A DNA stretch of 8,464 nt from NCBI GenBank assembly GCA_900544455.1, contig UQVJ01000075.1, forward strand, positions 1-8,464, read 5' to 3'. The stretch is from an uncultured Eggerthella sp. Lineage in GTDB: Bacteria > Actinomycetota > Coriobacteriia > Coriobacteriales > Eggerthellaceae. The notes beneath the pieces were generated by a model. It was not told the origin of the DNA. It saw only the letters and a program-made list of their open reading frames with translations, and did not search any database. The translations under genes were made by a program, and so were the position numbers. Of the stretch, positions 1 to 6,380 are shown one piece after another; the first letter of the stretch is position 1; every line of letters starts with the position of its first letter.

Positions 1-161
1 TGAAGCTGAATGCCGCCAACCCATGCCTGATTCAGGGGCAATTCGCCTGATGCCGGGTCGGTCAAAGTGATTTCCATGCCCATCACGTCGGTGAAAAACG
101 ACAACACCGCTTCAAAATCGCGAACCCTCACCGCCACGTGATCAACGCAGGGAGCCGCCAT
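1..161 (-). CDS. VOC/glyoxalase-fold protein, N-terminal part (cut by window edge)
   Basis: Reading the minus strand from ATG at 161 gives 53 codons that run off the left edge; they begin MAAPCVDHVAVRVRDFEAVL. The pattern of a hydrophobic strand with an early His (H8, the usual first metal ligand), then a helix containing FF and a Met/Gly turn (SFFTDVMGMEI), is characteristic of the first beta-alpha-beta-beta-beta unit of the vicinal oxygen chelate superfamily (glyoxalase I, extradiol dioxygenases, methylmalonyl-CoA epimerase, bleomycin-type resistance). The remaining metal ligands would lie outside the window, so the reaction cannot be assigned. The start codon lies one base after the stop of the upstream MaoC-like gene, and a GAGGG stretch in that gene's last codons can serve as ribosome binding site. 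The two are therefore almost certainly co-transcribed and translationally coupled. A role on the same substrate as the MaoC protein is inferred from this coupling. Confidence 0.8.
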   Translation of the reverse strand, partial: MAAPCVDHVAVRVRDFEAVLSFFTDVMGMEITLTDPASGELPLNQAWVGGIQL

Positions 162-162
162 G

Positions 163-597
163 CTACTCACCCTCAACCTCAAAGAACTTCAAGATATGCG
201 TCGCTACGCACACCACCGTACCGTCCTGGTTGGTAACAACCACATCCGCGTACGTTTTCATGGCAGCCTCGTCCACCTCTTTGACGGTATACGTCGCCGT
301 AAGGGGATCGCCGAAATACACGGGTGCGGTGAAACGCAAATGATCGTAGCCGTACGATGCACTGGGAATGGGCGACTCATACTTTTGCTGGATAAGGGTC
401 GAAGCCGTACTGCCGAAGGCGAAGGTAAGCACACCATGCACGATACGCGTTCCGTACTTCGTGGTTTTCATAAACGCCTCGTTGAAGTGCATCTGGCTGT
501 AATCGCCCGTAATGCCGCCAAACTGATACACATCAGATTCGCTTACCGTTTTCGTAAACGAGCAGCTGTTGCCAACTTCCAAAGGTACTTTAGTCAT
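163..597 (-). CDS. MaoC-like (hot-dog fold) dehydratase/hydratase
   Basis: A 144-residue protein, the usual length of a single hot-dog MaoC/R-hydratase domain. The hydratase-2 signature lies at about residues 29-57: ITGDYSQMH followed by KYGTRIVHGVLT. D32 and H37 match the catalytic Asp-His pair of (R)-specific enoyl-CoA hydratases such as PhaJ. The usual Asn after GDx is Ser here (S34), a modest departure. Known family members hydrate or dehydrate enoyl-CoA/3-hydroxyacyl-CoA esters in the cytoplasm; some relatives act on other thioesters or mesaconyl-type substrates, so the substrate is open. The ATG at 597 is chosen because AAGGGGA (610-604) sits six bases before it, whereas an upstream in-frame TTG at 603 would abut that site. 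It is first in a pair with the VOC-fold gene (one-base gap) and divergent from the LysR-type regulator, the usual arrangement of a regulator and its target operon. Confidence 0.85.
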   Translation of the reverse strand: MTKVPLEVGNSCSFTKTVSESDVYQFGGITGDYSQMHFNEAFMKTTKYGTRIVHGVLTFAFGSTASTLIQQKYESPIPSASYGYDHLRFTAPVYFGDPLTATYTVKEVDEAAMKTYADVVVTNQDGTVVCVATHILKFFEVEGE

Positions 598-729
598 TTC
601 CAATCCCCTTCCTGCTGGCTGCCGCCTCCGCAGGCCAATGCGATGTTTCGCCGCTCTTCAAACCAGTTAGTGTTTGGTCAGGGTTCCCACTTGGCAATCT
701 GTTCCAAGCAACGAAACACCGCAATTAGC

Positions 730-792
730 TTTCGCGCAAACAAAGCAACCAATGCGCAAGCAATTCCTTGCGAAACCCTTTGATCTCGCAAG
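730..792. repeat. Cluster of CGCAA half-sites (possible regulator binding region)
   Basis: CGCAA occurs at 735-739, 755-759 and 787-791, and its inverse TTGCG at 768-772. Two overlapping dyads result: CGCAAG-N6-CTTGCG (755-772) and CTTGCGA-N12-TCGCAAG (767-792). The first two direct copies are 20 bp apart, about two helical turns. This is seen directly. That it binds the neighbouring LysR-type protein is an inference. The even-length spacers do not match the classical T-N11-A geometry, so it could belong to another regulator. Confidence 0.4.
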
Positions 793-815
793 AAAAACGG
801 TACTCCACTAAGGCT

Positions 816-832
816 TTTGCGTCTGCTGCAAA
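816..832. promoter_or_regulatory. Candidate LysR-type operator (T-N11-A dyad)
   Basis: TTTGC-N7-GCAAA is a perfect 5-bp inverted repeat whose T818 and A830 are separated by 11 bases, the canonical LysR-type box. It lies about 20 bp upstream of the lysR -10-like element (852-857) and inside the divergent intergenic region, where LysR-type proteins usually bind to repress themselves and activate the divergent operon. Short dyads of this size also arise by chance, so this is a candidate only. Confidence 0.45.
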
Positions 833-923
833 GTATTGGCAGAAGCTGCGCTAATATATGAGTAGGATTCATGATTGCGCATATGCCCATTTCACAGGCG
901 CGCCCCAAAGAGGAGATGCTTCG

Positions 924-1847
924 ATGAACCTCGCTCAACTTACCTATTTCTGCCACTTGGCAAAAACCGAGCACTACACGCGCTCGGCGGAAAGCCTTCA
1001 TGTCTCGCAGTCGGCCCTCTCCCACTCCATTTCCTCCCTGGAAAAGGAGCTTGGGTGCCGGCTATTCCGCAAAACGGGACGCAACGTGCAGCTCACCGAC
1101 GATGGACGAATATTCCTGAAGTACGTTTCAGAAGGGCTCGCCTCCATCGACAGGGGCATCGCCGAGCTTGACCGCAGAAGCAACGGCCTTTCCGGGTCCA
1201 TCAACGTAGGCGCCATCGCAACGGTGCGATCGGGCTATCTGCCTGCGGCAATGCAGGGCTTTCGCTCTCAATTTGGAGACAAAACCGAATTTCATGTGCT
1301 GCAGGGCGAAACAGCGCCTTTGAATCAAAAGCTTGAGCAAGGCGTATGCGACCTGGTAATTGCAGGACCGGCCCATAAGCCAGGAATCACCTGCACCACG
1401 CTCTTTCATCAGCGCCTAGTGGTGGCACTGCGCCGTGACCATCCGCTGGCAGCGCTTACAAAAGTGCGCTACGAAAACCTGATTGGCCATACCGTAATCA
1501 CCTATCGACGCGGCATAGCCTGCGGAGAAACCCTTGAAGCCTTCCTACAGGAAACCAATGCGCCCCTTAACAAGCTGACGCTGGTGCGCAACTACGAAGA
1601 CGAGGTGATCCTAGGCGCACTCGCCGTGCATGAATCAAGCGTAGCCCTCACCATGCTCACTTCAAATTTGGCGCCAAACCCCGACATGGTCATCCTGCCG
1701 CTCGATGTGGAAGGCGCCGAAGAATTCTATCCTATTTCGCTCACCCGCCGCGAAGGCGATGCACTAAACCCTGCCACGCAAGCGTTCATCGACTATCTGC
1801 TTTCGTTCGAAGCCCCTGCCTACGAACGAACCGACTTTATTGCATAA
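924..1847 (+). CDS. LysR-type transcriptional regulator
   Basis: A 307-residue protein of standard LysR length. Residues about 1-60 form the winged helix-turn-helix: MNLAQLTYFCHLAKTEHYT, then SAESLHVSQSALSHSISSLE as the helix-turn-helix core, and LGCRLFRKTGR as the wing. Residues about 90-300 form the two-lobed inducer-binding domain. The start at 924 places GAGGAG (910-915) eight bases upstream and gives the usual family N-terminus; an in-frame ATG-initiated extension from 858 lacks both. The gene diverges from the MaoC-VOC pair and is most likely its ligand-responsive regulator; the inducer cannot be read from sequence. It converges on nadE with only 77 bp between the stops and no strong terminator there: only a 4-bp hairpin, GCCA/TGGC, just after the stop. 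Confidence 0.93.
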   Translation: MNLAQLTYFCHLAKTEHYTRSAESLHVSQSALSHSISSLEKELGCRLFRKTGRNVQLTDDGRIFLKYVSEGLASIDRGIAELDRRSNGLSGSINVGAIATVRSGYLPAAMQGFRSQFGDKTEFHVLQGETAPLNQKLEQGVCDLVIAGPAHKPGITCTTLFHQRLVVALRRDHPLAALTKVRYENLIGHTVITYRRGIACGETLEAFLQETNAPLNKLTLVRNYEDEVILGALAVHESSVALTMLTSNLAPNPDMVILPLDVEGAEEFYPISLTRREGDALNPATQAFIDYLLSFEAPAYERTDFIA

Positions 1848-1924
1848 ACGCCAATTCTGGCATCACCGAGGCTACTGTATTGCCCCGCCCGCAAACGGAA
1901 CGACTCCATTGCTCTCAACTGGAT

Positions 1925-3841
1925 TTACGGCTGAAGGGCTTCCACTTCCTTGATCCATGCGCTCACGCAAGCATCGGAAGGCATGCGCAAATCGCCGCGC
2001 GGAGACACCGCAACGCTGCCCACCTTGGGGCCGTCGGGCAAGCACGAACGCTTGAACTGCTGCGAAAAGAAGCGCCAGTAGAACGTGCGCAACCACTTCA
2101 GGATGGTTTCGTTGCTGTAGCGCCCCGCGAAAGCTTCCTTGGCAATACGGTAGATTTTCGAAGGCGGAAAGCACATGCGAAGCATCTGATACAGGAAGAA
2201 ATCGTGCAGTTCATACGGTCCAACCAGATCTTCCGTCTTCTGAGAGATAGCGCCATCTTCCGGGGGCAGAAGCTCTGGACTCACCGGCGTGTCAAGCACG
2301 TCGTAAAGAACCCCCGCAAGCGCAGCATCGGCTCTCGTGTCGGCATAGTGGCGAACCAAATGGCGCACAAGCGTTTTGGGCACCGAAGCGTTCACCGCAT
2401 ACATAGACATGTGGTCGCCATTGTAAGTAGCCCAACCCAAGGCAAGCTCAGAAAGGTCACCCGTACCTATGACAAAGCCGTTTGCCTGATTGGCGATGTC
2501 CATCAAGATCTGGGTACGCTCGCGTGCCTGACTGTTTTCGTACGTCACATCGTGAATCGATGCGTCGTGATCGATATCGGCGAAATGCTGCATTACCGCC
2601 TTGGCAATAGAAACTTCCTTGAACGTAGCGCCCAAGCTTTTAATCATGGCAACGGCATTGTTGTAGGTGCGATCGGTGGTGCCGAAGCCCGGCATGGTTA
2701 CCGCAACGATGCCCTTGCGGGAAAGCCCAAGCATGTCGAAGGCACGCGCCGTTACCAGCAGCGCCAACGTAGAATCCAGGCCGCCAGAAATGCCAACCAC
2801 GGCACTTTTCGCATGCGTGTGGGCCAGGCGCTTCTTTAAGCCCAGCGCCTGAATGTTCAGAATCTCTTCGCAGCGATCAGAGAGCTGATCTGCGCTGGAG
2901 GGAACAAACGGATCGGCATCAAAGAAACGCACCAGCTTTGTTTCCTCTTCGGTCAAAGCGAAAGAAATTTCACGATACTCTCCCGCATCAGCCGCAGGGA
3001 ATGTGCTCATGCGGCGACGCTCCGAAGCAAGGCGCTGCACATCGATAGTGGCCACATTGATCTCGTTTTCAAACGTTGCCGATTCCGCCAGCACGGTGCC
3101 GTTTTCGGCGATAAGGTTCTGCCCGCCAAACACCAAATCGGTAGTGGATTCGCCTTCACCGGCCGTAGCGTACAGATAGGCGCACACCAAACGAGCCGAT
3201 TGGCCCGCCACCAAATCACGGCGATAACCGCCCTTTCCCACCATTTCATCGCTGGCGGAAAGGTTGCAGATCACACTAGCCCCCGCCAACGCATGATGCA
3301 CACTGGGCGGATTGGGAACCCACAAGTCTTCGCATATTTCAGTGGCAACGCAAAGATCCGCCATGTTCTCGCAAGAAAACAGCAGGTTAGTGCCAACGGG
3401 CACCTCTTCGCCGTCGAACTGCACCGTACCCATATCGGCAGATCCAGACGTAAAGTGGCGTGTTTCGTAAAACTCGTTATAAGCAGGCAGGTTCACCTTG
3501 GGAACGAAACCCAACACCTTGCCGCGACACAACATGGCAGCAACGTTCAGCAGCTTCCCCGCCACGCGAAGGGGCATTCCTACTGCAATAAGGGCATCCA
3601 CCTGGCGTGACCCTTCCGCAATAACGGAAAGCGCCGCCTCTGCCTCGTCGAGCAATTTCGTCTGCCAAAACAAATCGTTGCAGGTATAGCCCGTAATGCA
3701 CAACTCGGGAAGCACCATTACCTTTGCATGCGCTGCGGCCATTTCGTTTATGCATGCAAGGATCGCCTGAGCGTTGGCTTCGCAATCGGCAACCGCCACT
3801 TGGGGCGTTGCTGTAGCAACCGTGATGAACCCGTCTTTCAT
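1925..3841 (-). CDS. nadE: NAD+ synthase, glutamine-hydrolysing
   Basis: A 638-residue, two-domain enzyme. It makes NAD+ from nicotinic acid adenine dinucleotide, ATP and glutamine, the last step of NAD synthesis, in the cytoplasm. The N-terminal nitrilase-fold glutaminase (about 1-280) has the Glu-Lys-Cys triad: E46 in LPELCITGY, K115 in FVPKVNLPAYNE and C170 in ATEICEDLW. Each is six residues before the M. tuberculosis counterparts (E52, K121, C176). The C-terminal ATP-pyrophosphatase domain carries the P-loop SGGLDS at 353-358. Length and domain order are those of full-length glutamine-dependent NadE. The ATG at 3841 is preceded by GGAGGG four bases upstream. It stands alone with its own TATAAT promoter, is separated from the upstream nitroreductase gene by a strong terminator, and converges on lysR. 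It is the only clear housekeeping gene here and probably unrelated to the catabolic genes beside it. Confidence 0.97.
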   Translation of the reverse strand: MKDGFITVATATPQVAVADCEANAQAILACINEMAAAHAKVMVLPELCITGYTCNDLFWQTKLLDEAEAALSVIAEGSRQVDALIAVGMPLRVAGKLLNVAAMLCRGKVLGFVPKVNLPAYNEFYETRHFTSGSADMGTVQFDGEEVPVGTNLLFSCENMADLCVATEICEDLWVPNPPSVHHALAGASVICNLSASDEMVGKGGYRRDLVAGQSARLVCAYLYATAGEGESTTDLVFGGQNLIAENGTVLAESATFENEINVATIDVQRLASERRRMSTFPAADAGEYREISFALTEEETKLVRFFDADPFVPSSADQLSDRCEEILNIQALGLKKRLAHTHAKSAVVGISGGLDSTLALLVTARAFDMLGLSRKGIVAVTMPGFGTTDRTYNNAVAMIKSLGATFKEVSIAKAVMQHFADIDHDASIHDVTYENSQARERTQILMDIANQANGFVIGTGDLSELALGWATYNGDHMSMYAVNASVPKTLVRHLVRHYADTRADAALAGVLYDVLDTPVSPELLPPEDGAISQKTEDLVGPYELHDFFLYQMLRMCFPPSKIYRIAKEAFAGRYSNETILKWLRTFYWRFFSQQFKRSCLPDGPKVGSVAVSPRGDLRMPSDACVSAWIKEVEALQP

Positions 3842-3892
3842 AAACCCTCCTCAAGGGACGCACCAAGGCAGATGCGCGTATCGTTCCCTGCA

Positions 3893-3919
3893 ATTATAAG
3901 GTCGGGAAGGCATGGCCAA
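3893..3919 (-). promoter_or_regulatory. Probable nadE promoter
   Basis: On the minus strand a perfect TATAAT (-10, at 3898-3893) lies about 50 bases before the nadE ATG. A partial -35, TTGGCC (3919-3914), is 15 bases upstream, a little short of the ideal 17. The promoter sits just after the terminator of the upstream operon, which fits independent transcription. No riboswitch-like fold was recognised in the short leader. Confidence 0.55.
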
Positions 3920-3951
3920 CTTCATTTTCCCGCCCGTAATCACTTTGGAAC

Positions 3952-3986
3952 AAAAAATACGCCCGCAGGAACAACCTGCGGGCGTA
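3952..3986 (-). terminator. Strong rho-independent terminator after the nitroreductase gene
   Basis: Perfect 12-bp stem (3975-3986 paired with 3958-3969: TACGCCCGCAGG and CCTGCGGGCGTA) with a 5-base loop. On the minus strand it is followed by six T (3957-3952). It ends transcription from the hydrolase/nitroreductase side before nadE. The opposite strand lacks a good T tract, so it acts mainly on minus-strand transcripts. Confidence 0.93.
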
Positions 3987-4058
3987 CCTAAAAACGCGAA
4001 TAGGGCATTTGACTCATTGCCCTGCTCCCATAAAAAGAAGCGGCCTTTGATGCTTCGC

Positions 4059-4634
4059 TTAGCGAATTACGTAACGAGCACCCTTCTGCTTGATGGGCCT
4101 CGGCTCCATGTCGGCGTATCCCAGAACAATAGCGCCAATCAGCTTGCCATGACCGGTTGCAAAGTGGCTGCCCAAAGCGTTGCCTGCGCGCACCACTGCT
4201 TCGACCCAGCATGACGCAATGCCCTTGTCGTATGCGGCAAGGCACATGTTTTCCATGGCGGCAGCAACACTCTCAATGCAGCTTGGAAGAAGCTCGTCAG
4301 AATAATCGGGCTTGTTCAAGAAGCCCAGAATAATGGTCTGCGAGCCGCCCATTGCCGACATGAATTCCATGGTTTCCTCTACCACTTCGGGGTTGTTCTT
4401 GAAGCGCGCCTCAAGTTCCTTACGGTGAGAAAATGCCGTAGTCCCCAGCTCCGCGAACAAGTAGGACAGATCTTCCTTTTTAGTTAGAGCCACAAAATAC
4501 CACGGCTGCAAGTTCTGCGCTGAAGGAGCGCAAAGGCCAGCCTGGATAATCTCTTCAATATCCTCTTTCGGAATCGGATCAGGCTTGAACTTCCTAACGC
4601 TGCGTCTACCTTTGATTGCCTCCATCAACTCCAT
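4059..4634 (-). CDS. Nitroreductase-family FMN-dependent oxidoreductase
   Basis: A 191-residue protein of typical nitroreductase length. The N-terminus MELMEAIKGRRSVRKF has the Arg-rich FMN phosphate-binding motif (R10, R11, R14). APSAQNLQPW at 36-45 is the conserved FMN/substrate segment. A mid-protein amphipathic helix (AAAMENMCLAAYDKGIASCW) and the C-terminal IGAIVLGYAD complete the fold. Family members are homodimeric cytoplasmic flavoproteins that use NAD(P)H to reduce nitroaromatics, quinones, flavins or enones; the physiological substrate is not readable. The ATG at 4634 is chosen because AAAGGA (4649-4644) is nine bases upstream and the protein then starts as the family does. An ATG at 4643, immediately after that site, would add three residues. 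It lies 125 bp downstream of the hydrolase gene in the same direction and ends at a strong terminator, so it may share that transcript or have its own promoter in the gap. Confidence 0.92.
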   Translation of the reverse strand: MELMEAIKGRRSVRKFKPDPIPKEDIEEIIQAGLCAPSAQNLQPWYFVALTKKEDLSYLFAELGTTAFSHRKELEARFKNNPEVVEETMEFMSAMGGSQTIILGFLNKPDYSDELLPSCIESVAAAMENMCLAAYDKGIASCWVEAVVRAGNALGSHFATGHGKLIGAIVLGYADMEPRPIKQKGARYVIR

Positions 4635-4651
4635 CTCAATCATTCCTTTCT

Positions 4652-4748
4652 GCGCTTTCGCGCTCCCCTTCACAAGATTGATTTCGCTGCGCTGCCGGGC
4701 CCCACGCCCAGCAAACGCAACCCCTCCTGAAAAACCGCCACTATGCGG
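4652..4748 (-). other. Gap between hydrolase and nitroreductase genes with two small hairpins
   Basis: On the minus strand CCGC-N6-GCGG (4748-4735) is followed by five T (4734-4730), a weak terminator- or attenuator-like hairpin just after the hydrolase stop. Nearer the nitroreductase gene, GCGC-GAAA-GCGC (4663-4652) forms a 4-bp stem with a GNRA tetraloop two bases before the GAAAGGA ribosome binding region. Both are short. They may tune readthrough and translation of the second gene or be accidental. Confidence 0.25.
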
Positions 4749-4759
4749 CATTTTCCGCT

Positions 4760-5650
4760 CTATAAAAACCGCTGAACCTCCGCCAACAACGGGATAGGTG
4801 CTTCCTCGGGAATAAAATGACCGCAAGGAAGGGCACGCCCCTGCACGTTCGTACAGAACCTAAGCCAGCACTGCAGCGGGCTGAAGAACTTTTCCACCAA
4901 ACCGTTCGCTCCCCACAACACCAACGTTTCAGCCGTTATCTTGTTACCCGCATCAAGGTCTTCCTTGTCAAGGAAGCGGTCGATGCATTCGCCGGCACGA
5001 TATTCTTCGCAAATAGCATGGATACATTCCACGTTGTAATGGCGCAGGTATTCGTCGTATACCTCTTGCGGGAAAGCCTCAGAGGAGGTGTCGTTTTCCG
5101 AGTTGTAGCGCCCAATGTGCAGGGCGTTGCGGAAGTACATCTTGCGGCTTGAAAGGATAAGGTCTTCCGGGAACGGTTCATCCTGCGTAAGCAGATACCA
5201 ATGGAATAGCGCCTTTGCGAACTCCGCCGAGCTTAAGGCATACATGTCATACGTCGAAACGATATCGAGAAGCACTAGCTTATTGACTACTTCCGGATGA
5301 TCGAGCGCCATTCGGTATGCAACACGGGCGCCACGGTCGTGCCCCATAACGGAATAGCAGTCGAACCCCAACTCGCCCATCACGGCAATGCAGTCTTCAG
5401 CCATGATGCGTTTCGAATAGGTGCTGTGATCAGGCAAGCCTTCAGGCTTGTCGCTATCGCCATAGCCGCGCAGATCACACATGACCACGGTAAAACGATG
5501 AGCTAAATCCCCTGCAACCTTATGCCACATAAGATAGGTTTCGGGATGCCCATGAAGCAGGAGAAGGGGCTCGCCTTCTCCCATAACTACCGCGTGAATG
5601 GTTACACCGTTTACCCCTTGGATAAAACGATGCGTTGCTGTTTCAAACAT
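4760..5650 (-). CDS. Alpha/beta hydrolase, fluoroacetate/haloacetate dehalogenase-like
   Basis: A 296-residue alpha/beta hydrolase of the size of fluoroacetate dehalogenases. Key parts: oxyanion-region HGHPETYLMW (33-42), DLRGYGDSDKP (59-69), nucleophile elbow MGHDRGARVAYRM with D105 as nucleophile, DIVSTYDM after strand 6 (D129), cap-domain FHWYLL (149-154), EEYRAG (215-220) and CGHF with H278. Compared with the characterised Rhodopseudomonas enzyme RPA1163 (D110, R111, R114, D134, H155, W156, Y219, H280), every one has a counterpart here: D105, R106, R109, D129, H150, W151, Y217, H278. The first six are offset by exactly five. Those enzymes displace halide, including fluoride, from small 2-haloacids via an ester on Asp. 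Related epoxide hydrolases usually carry HDWG and two cap tyrosines, so dehalogenase is favoured, though substrate is not proven. The ATG at 5650 follows GGGGGA; an upstream TTG at 5662 is less likely. Preceded by its own promoter/operator block shared with ubiD. Confidence 0.88.
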   Translation of the reverse strand: MFETATHRFIQGVNGVTIHAVVMGEGEPLLLLHGHPETYLMWHKVAGDLAHRFTVVMCDLRGYGDSDKPEGLPDHSTYSKRIMAEDCIAVMGELGFDCYSVMGHDRGARVAYRMALDHPEVVNKLVLLDIVSTYDMYALSSAEFAKALFHWYLLTQDEPFPEDLILSSRKMYFRNALHIGRYNSENDTSSEAFPQEVYDEYLRHYNVECIHAICEEYRAGECIDRFLDKEDLDAGNKITAETLVLWGANGLVEKFFSPLQCWLRFCTNVQGRALPCGHFIPEEAPIPLLAEVQRFL

Positions 5651-5710
5651 AAGGTCCCCCAACCCTTAAGCTTGTTGCGATCGCGCTCATAGATAATCCC
5701 CATTAACCAT

Positions 5711-5737
5711 GAACGTGTTCAATTAGAAGTATACTCC
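5711..5737 (-). promoter_or_regulatory. Probable promoter and operator of the hydrolase gene
   Basis: On the minus strand: GGAGTAT (5737-5731), then TCTAAT (5727-5722, five of six to the -10 consensus), then the near-palindrome GAACACGTTC (5720-5711), which flanking bases extend to TGAAC-N2-GTTCA. The predicted start of transcription falls inside the palindrome, giving a leader of about 65 bases. The same three elements in the same order and orientation precede the ubiD gene, which argues that they are functional. No clear -35 is seen. Confidence 0.5.
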
Positions 5738-5773
5738 GCAAAACGAAACAGGACATCCGAAGATGTCCTGTTT
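5738..5773 (-). terminator. Rho-independent terminator of the ubiD-ubiX operon (UUCG loop)
   Basis: Perfect 12-bp inverted repeat: AAACAGGACATC (minus strand, 5773-5762) pairs with GATGTCCTGTTT (5757-5746). The loop on the transcript is UUCG closed by C-G, the extra-stable tetraloop. A broken T tract (TTTCGTTTT) follows. It lies about 45 bases after the ubiX stop and immediately upstream of the hydrolase promoter elements, separating the two units. Confidence 0.9.
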
Positions 5774-5816
5774 AACCAACTCTTTAGATGAAAAAGGCTG
5801 AAACCTAGATAAATGA

Positions 5817-6377
5817 CTAGCTCCAACGCTGGAAGGGCGGATATTCCAACCCAAATCGATCGAATATCTTGCCAATTAGCTGGTCTTCCATGTCGTCGAT
5901 AGTTTGCGGATTGTGATAGTACGTCATCATCGGCGGCATCAGCGTTATACCGGGGACACTTGCCAGCTGCGCCAAATTGCGCAAGTGGATAGCATTCATC
6001 GGCGTTTCACGCGCGACCAAAACCAACGGCCGCTGCTCTTTCAACGTAACATCCGCCGCGCGAAGCAACAGGTTATCGCTGTAGCCGCTGGCAATGCCTG
6101 CAACCGTTTTCATGCTGCAGGGAACAATAACCATGCCTTCGGTTTTGAACGTACCACTCGCAATCGATTCGCCCAAAGAAGCATTACTATGCACACAATC
6201 GGCCAAGGCAAGCGCCTTATCGAAAAACTCGGGTTCTTCATAGCTCGCCGTAAGCCTCCCGCTGTCGGTTACTACCACATGCACTTCGCATTCGGTGTAC
6301 TGCTTAAGCTGACCTATGAAACGACAAGCTAGGTGCGTGCCGCTTGCACCGCTTATTCCAACAACAATGCGCTTCAC
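5817..6377 (-). CDS. ubiX: UbiX-family flavin prenyltransferase
   Basis: A 186-residue flavoprotein of the usual UbiX length. It attaches a dimethylallyl group from dimethylallyl (mono)phosphate to reduced FMN, making the prenyl-FMN cofactor needed by UbiD decarboxylases. Seen: GISGASG phosphate-binding loop (7-13), VPCSMKT (85-91), LLLRAADVTLKE (103-114), RPLVLVARETPMNAIHLRNL (116-135), and MMTYYHNP (150-157). R106, K113, R123-E124 and Y153 line up with R122, K129, R139-E140 and Y169 of Pseudomonas UbiX (constant offset 16), and W185 near the C-terminus probably corresponds to its W200. The start is a GTG at 6377. GAGGAG in the last codons of the upstream UbiD gene is six bases before it, and the stop of UbiD is only three bases away, so translation is coupled. 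It may be called by ubiX, bsdB/vdcB or lpdB names depending on the partner's substrate. Confidence 0.96.
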   Translation of the reverse strand: MKRIVVGISGASGTHLACRFIGQLKQYTECEVHVVVTDSGRLTASYEEPEFFDKALALADCVHSNASLGESIASGTFKTEGMVIVPCSMKTVAGIASGYSDNLLLRAADVTLKEQRPLVLVARETPMNAIHLRNLAQLASVPGITLMPPMMTYYHNPQTIDDMEDQLIGKIFDRFGLEYPPFQRWS

Positions 6378-6380
6378 GCC

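Larger units (their letters stand above)
598..923. promoter_or_regulatory. Divergent intergenic region between the maoC-like gene and lysR
   Basis: About 0.33 kb without a credible gene. It should hold the divergent promoters of the MaoC-VOC operon (minus) and the LysR-type gene (plus). Plus-strand signals: a TAATAT -10-like box at 852-857, with no good -35 (common for activator-dependent promoters), and the ribosome binding site GAGGAG at 910-915. A small palindrome GCATATGC lies at 879-886 in the lysR leader. A cluster of CGCAA/TTGCG half-sites and a T-N11-A dyad fall in the middle and are listed separately. I could not pick a convincing minus-strand promoter for the MaoC gene. A 9-mer shared with the ubiD promoter lies at 801-809. 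Confidence 0.6.

Noticed and set aside
160..783. Plus-strand open frame over the MaoC-like gene
   Set aside because: Antisense to a conserved hot-dog domain, no domain of its own, no ribosome site.
1880..2839. Plus-strand open frame antisense to nadE
   Set aside because: Composition is shadow-like and it lies wholly within a gene with a complete catalytic motif set.
3842..3957. NAD-sensing riboswitch or other structured leader before nadE
   Set aside because: The predicted leader is only about 45-50 bases and shows no recognisable conserved fold.
4635..4826. N-terminal extension of the nitroreductase into the hydrolase gene
   Set aside because: The extra residues are low-complexity and unlike the family; a ribosome site and a family-like N-terminus support the start at 4634.
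5746..5773. Long inverted repeat as a mobile-element end or protein operator
   Set aside because: Position after the ubiX stop, UUCG loop and following T tract make it a transcription terminator.
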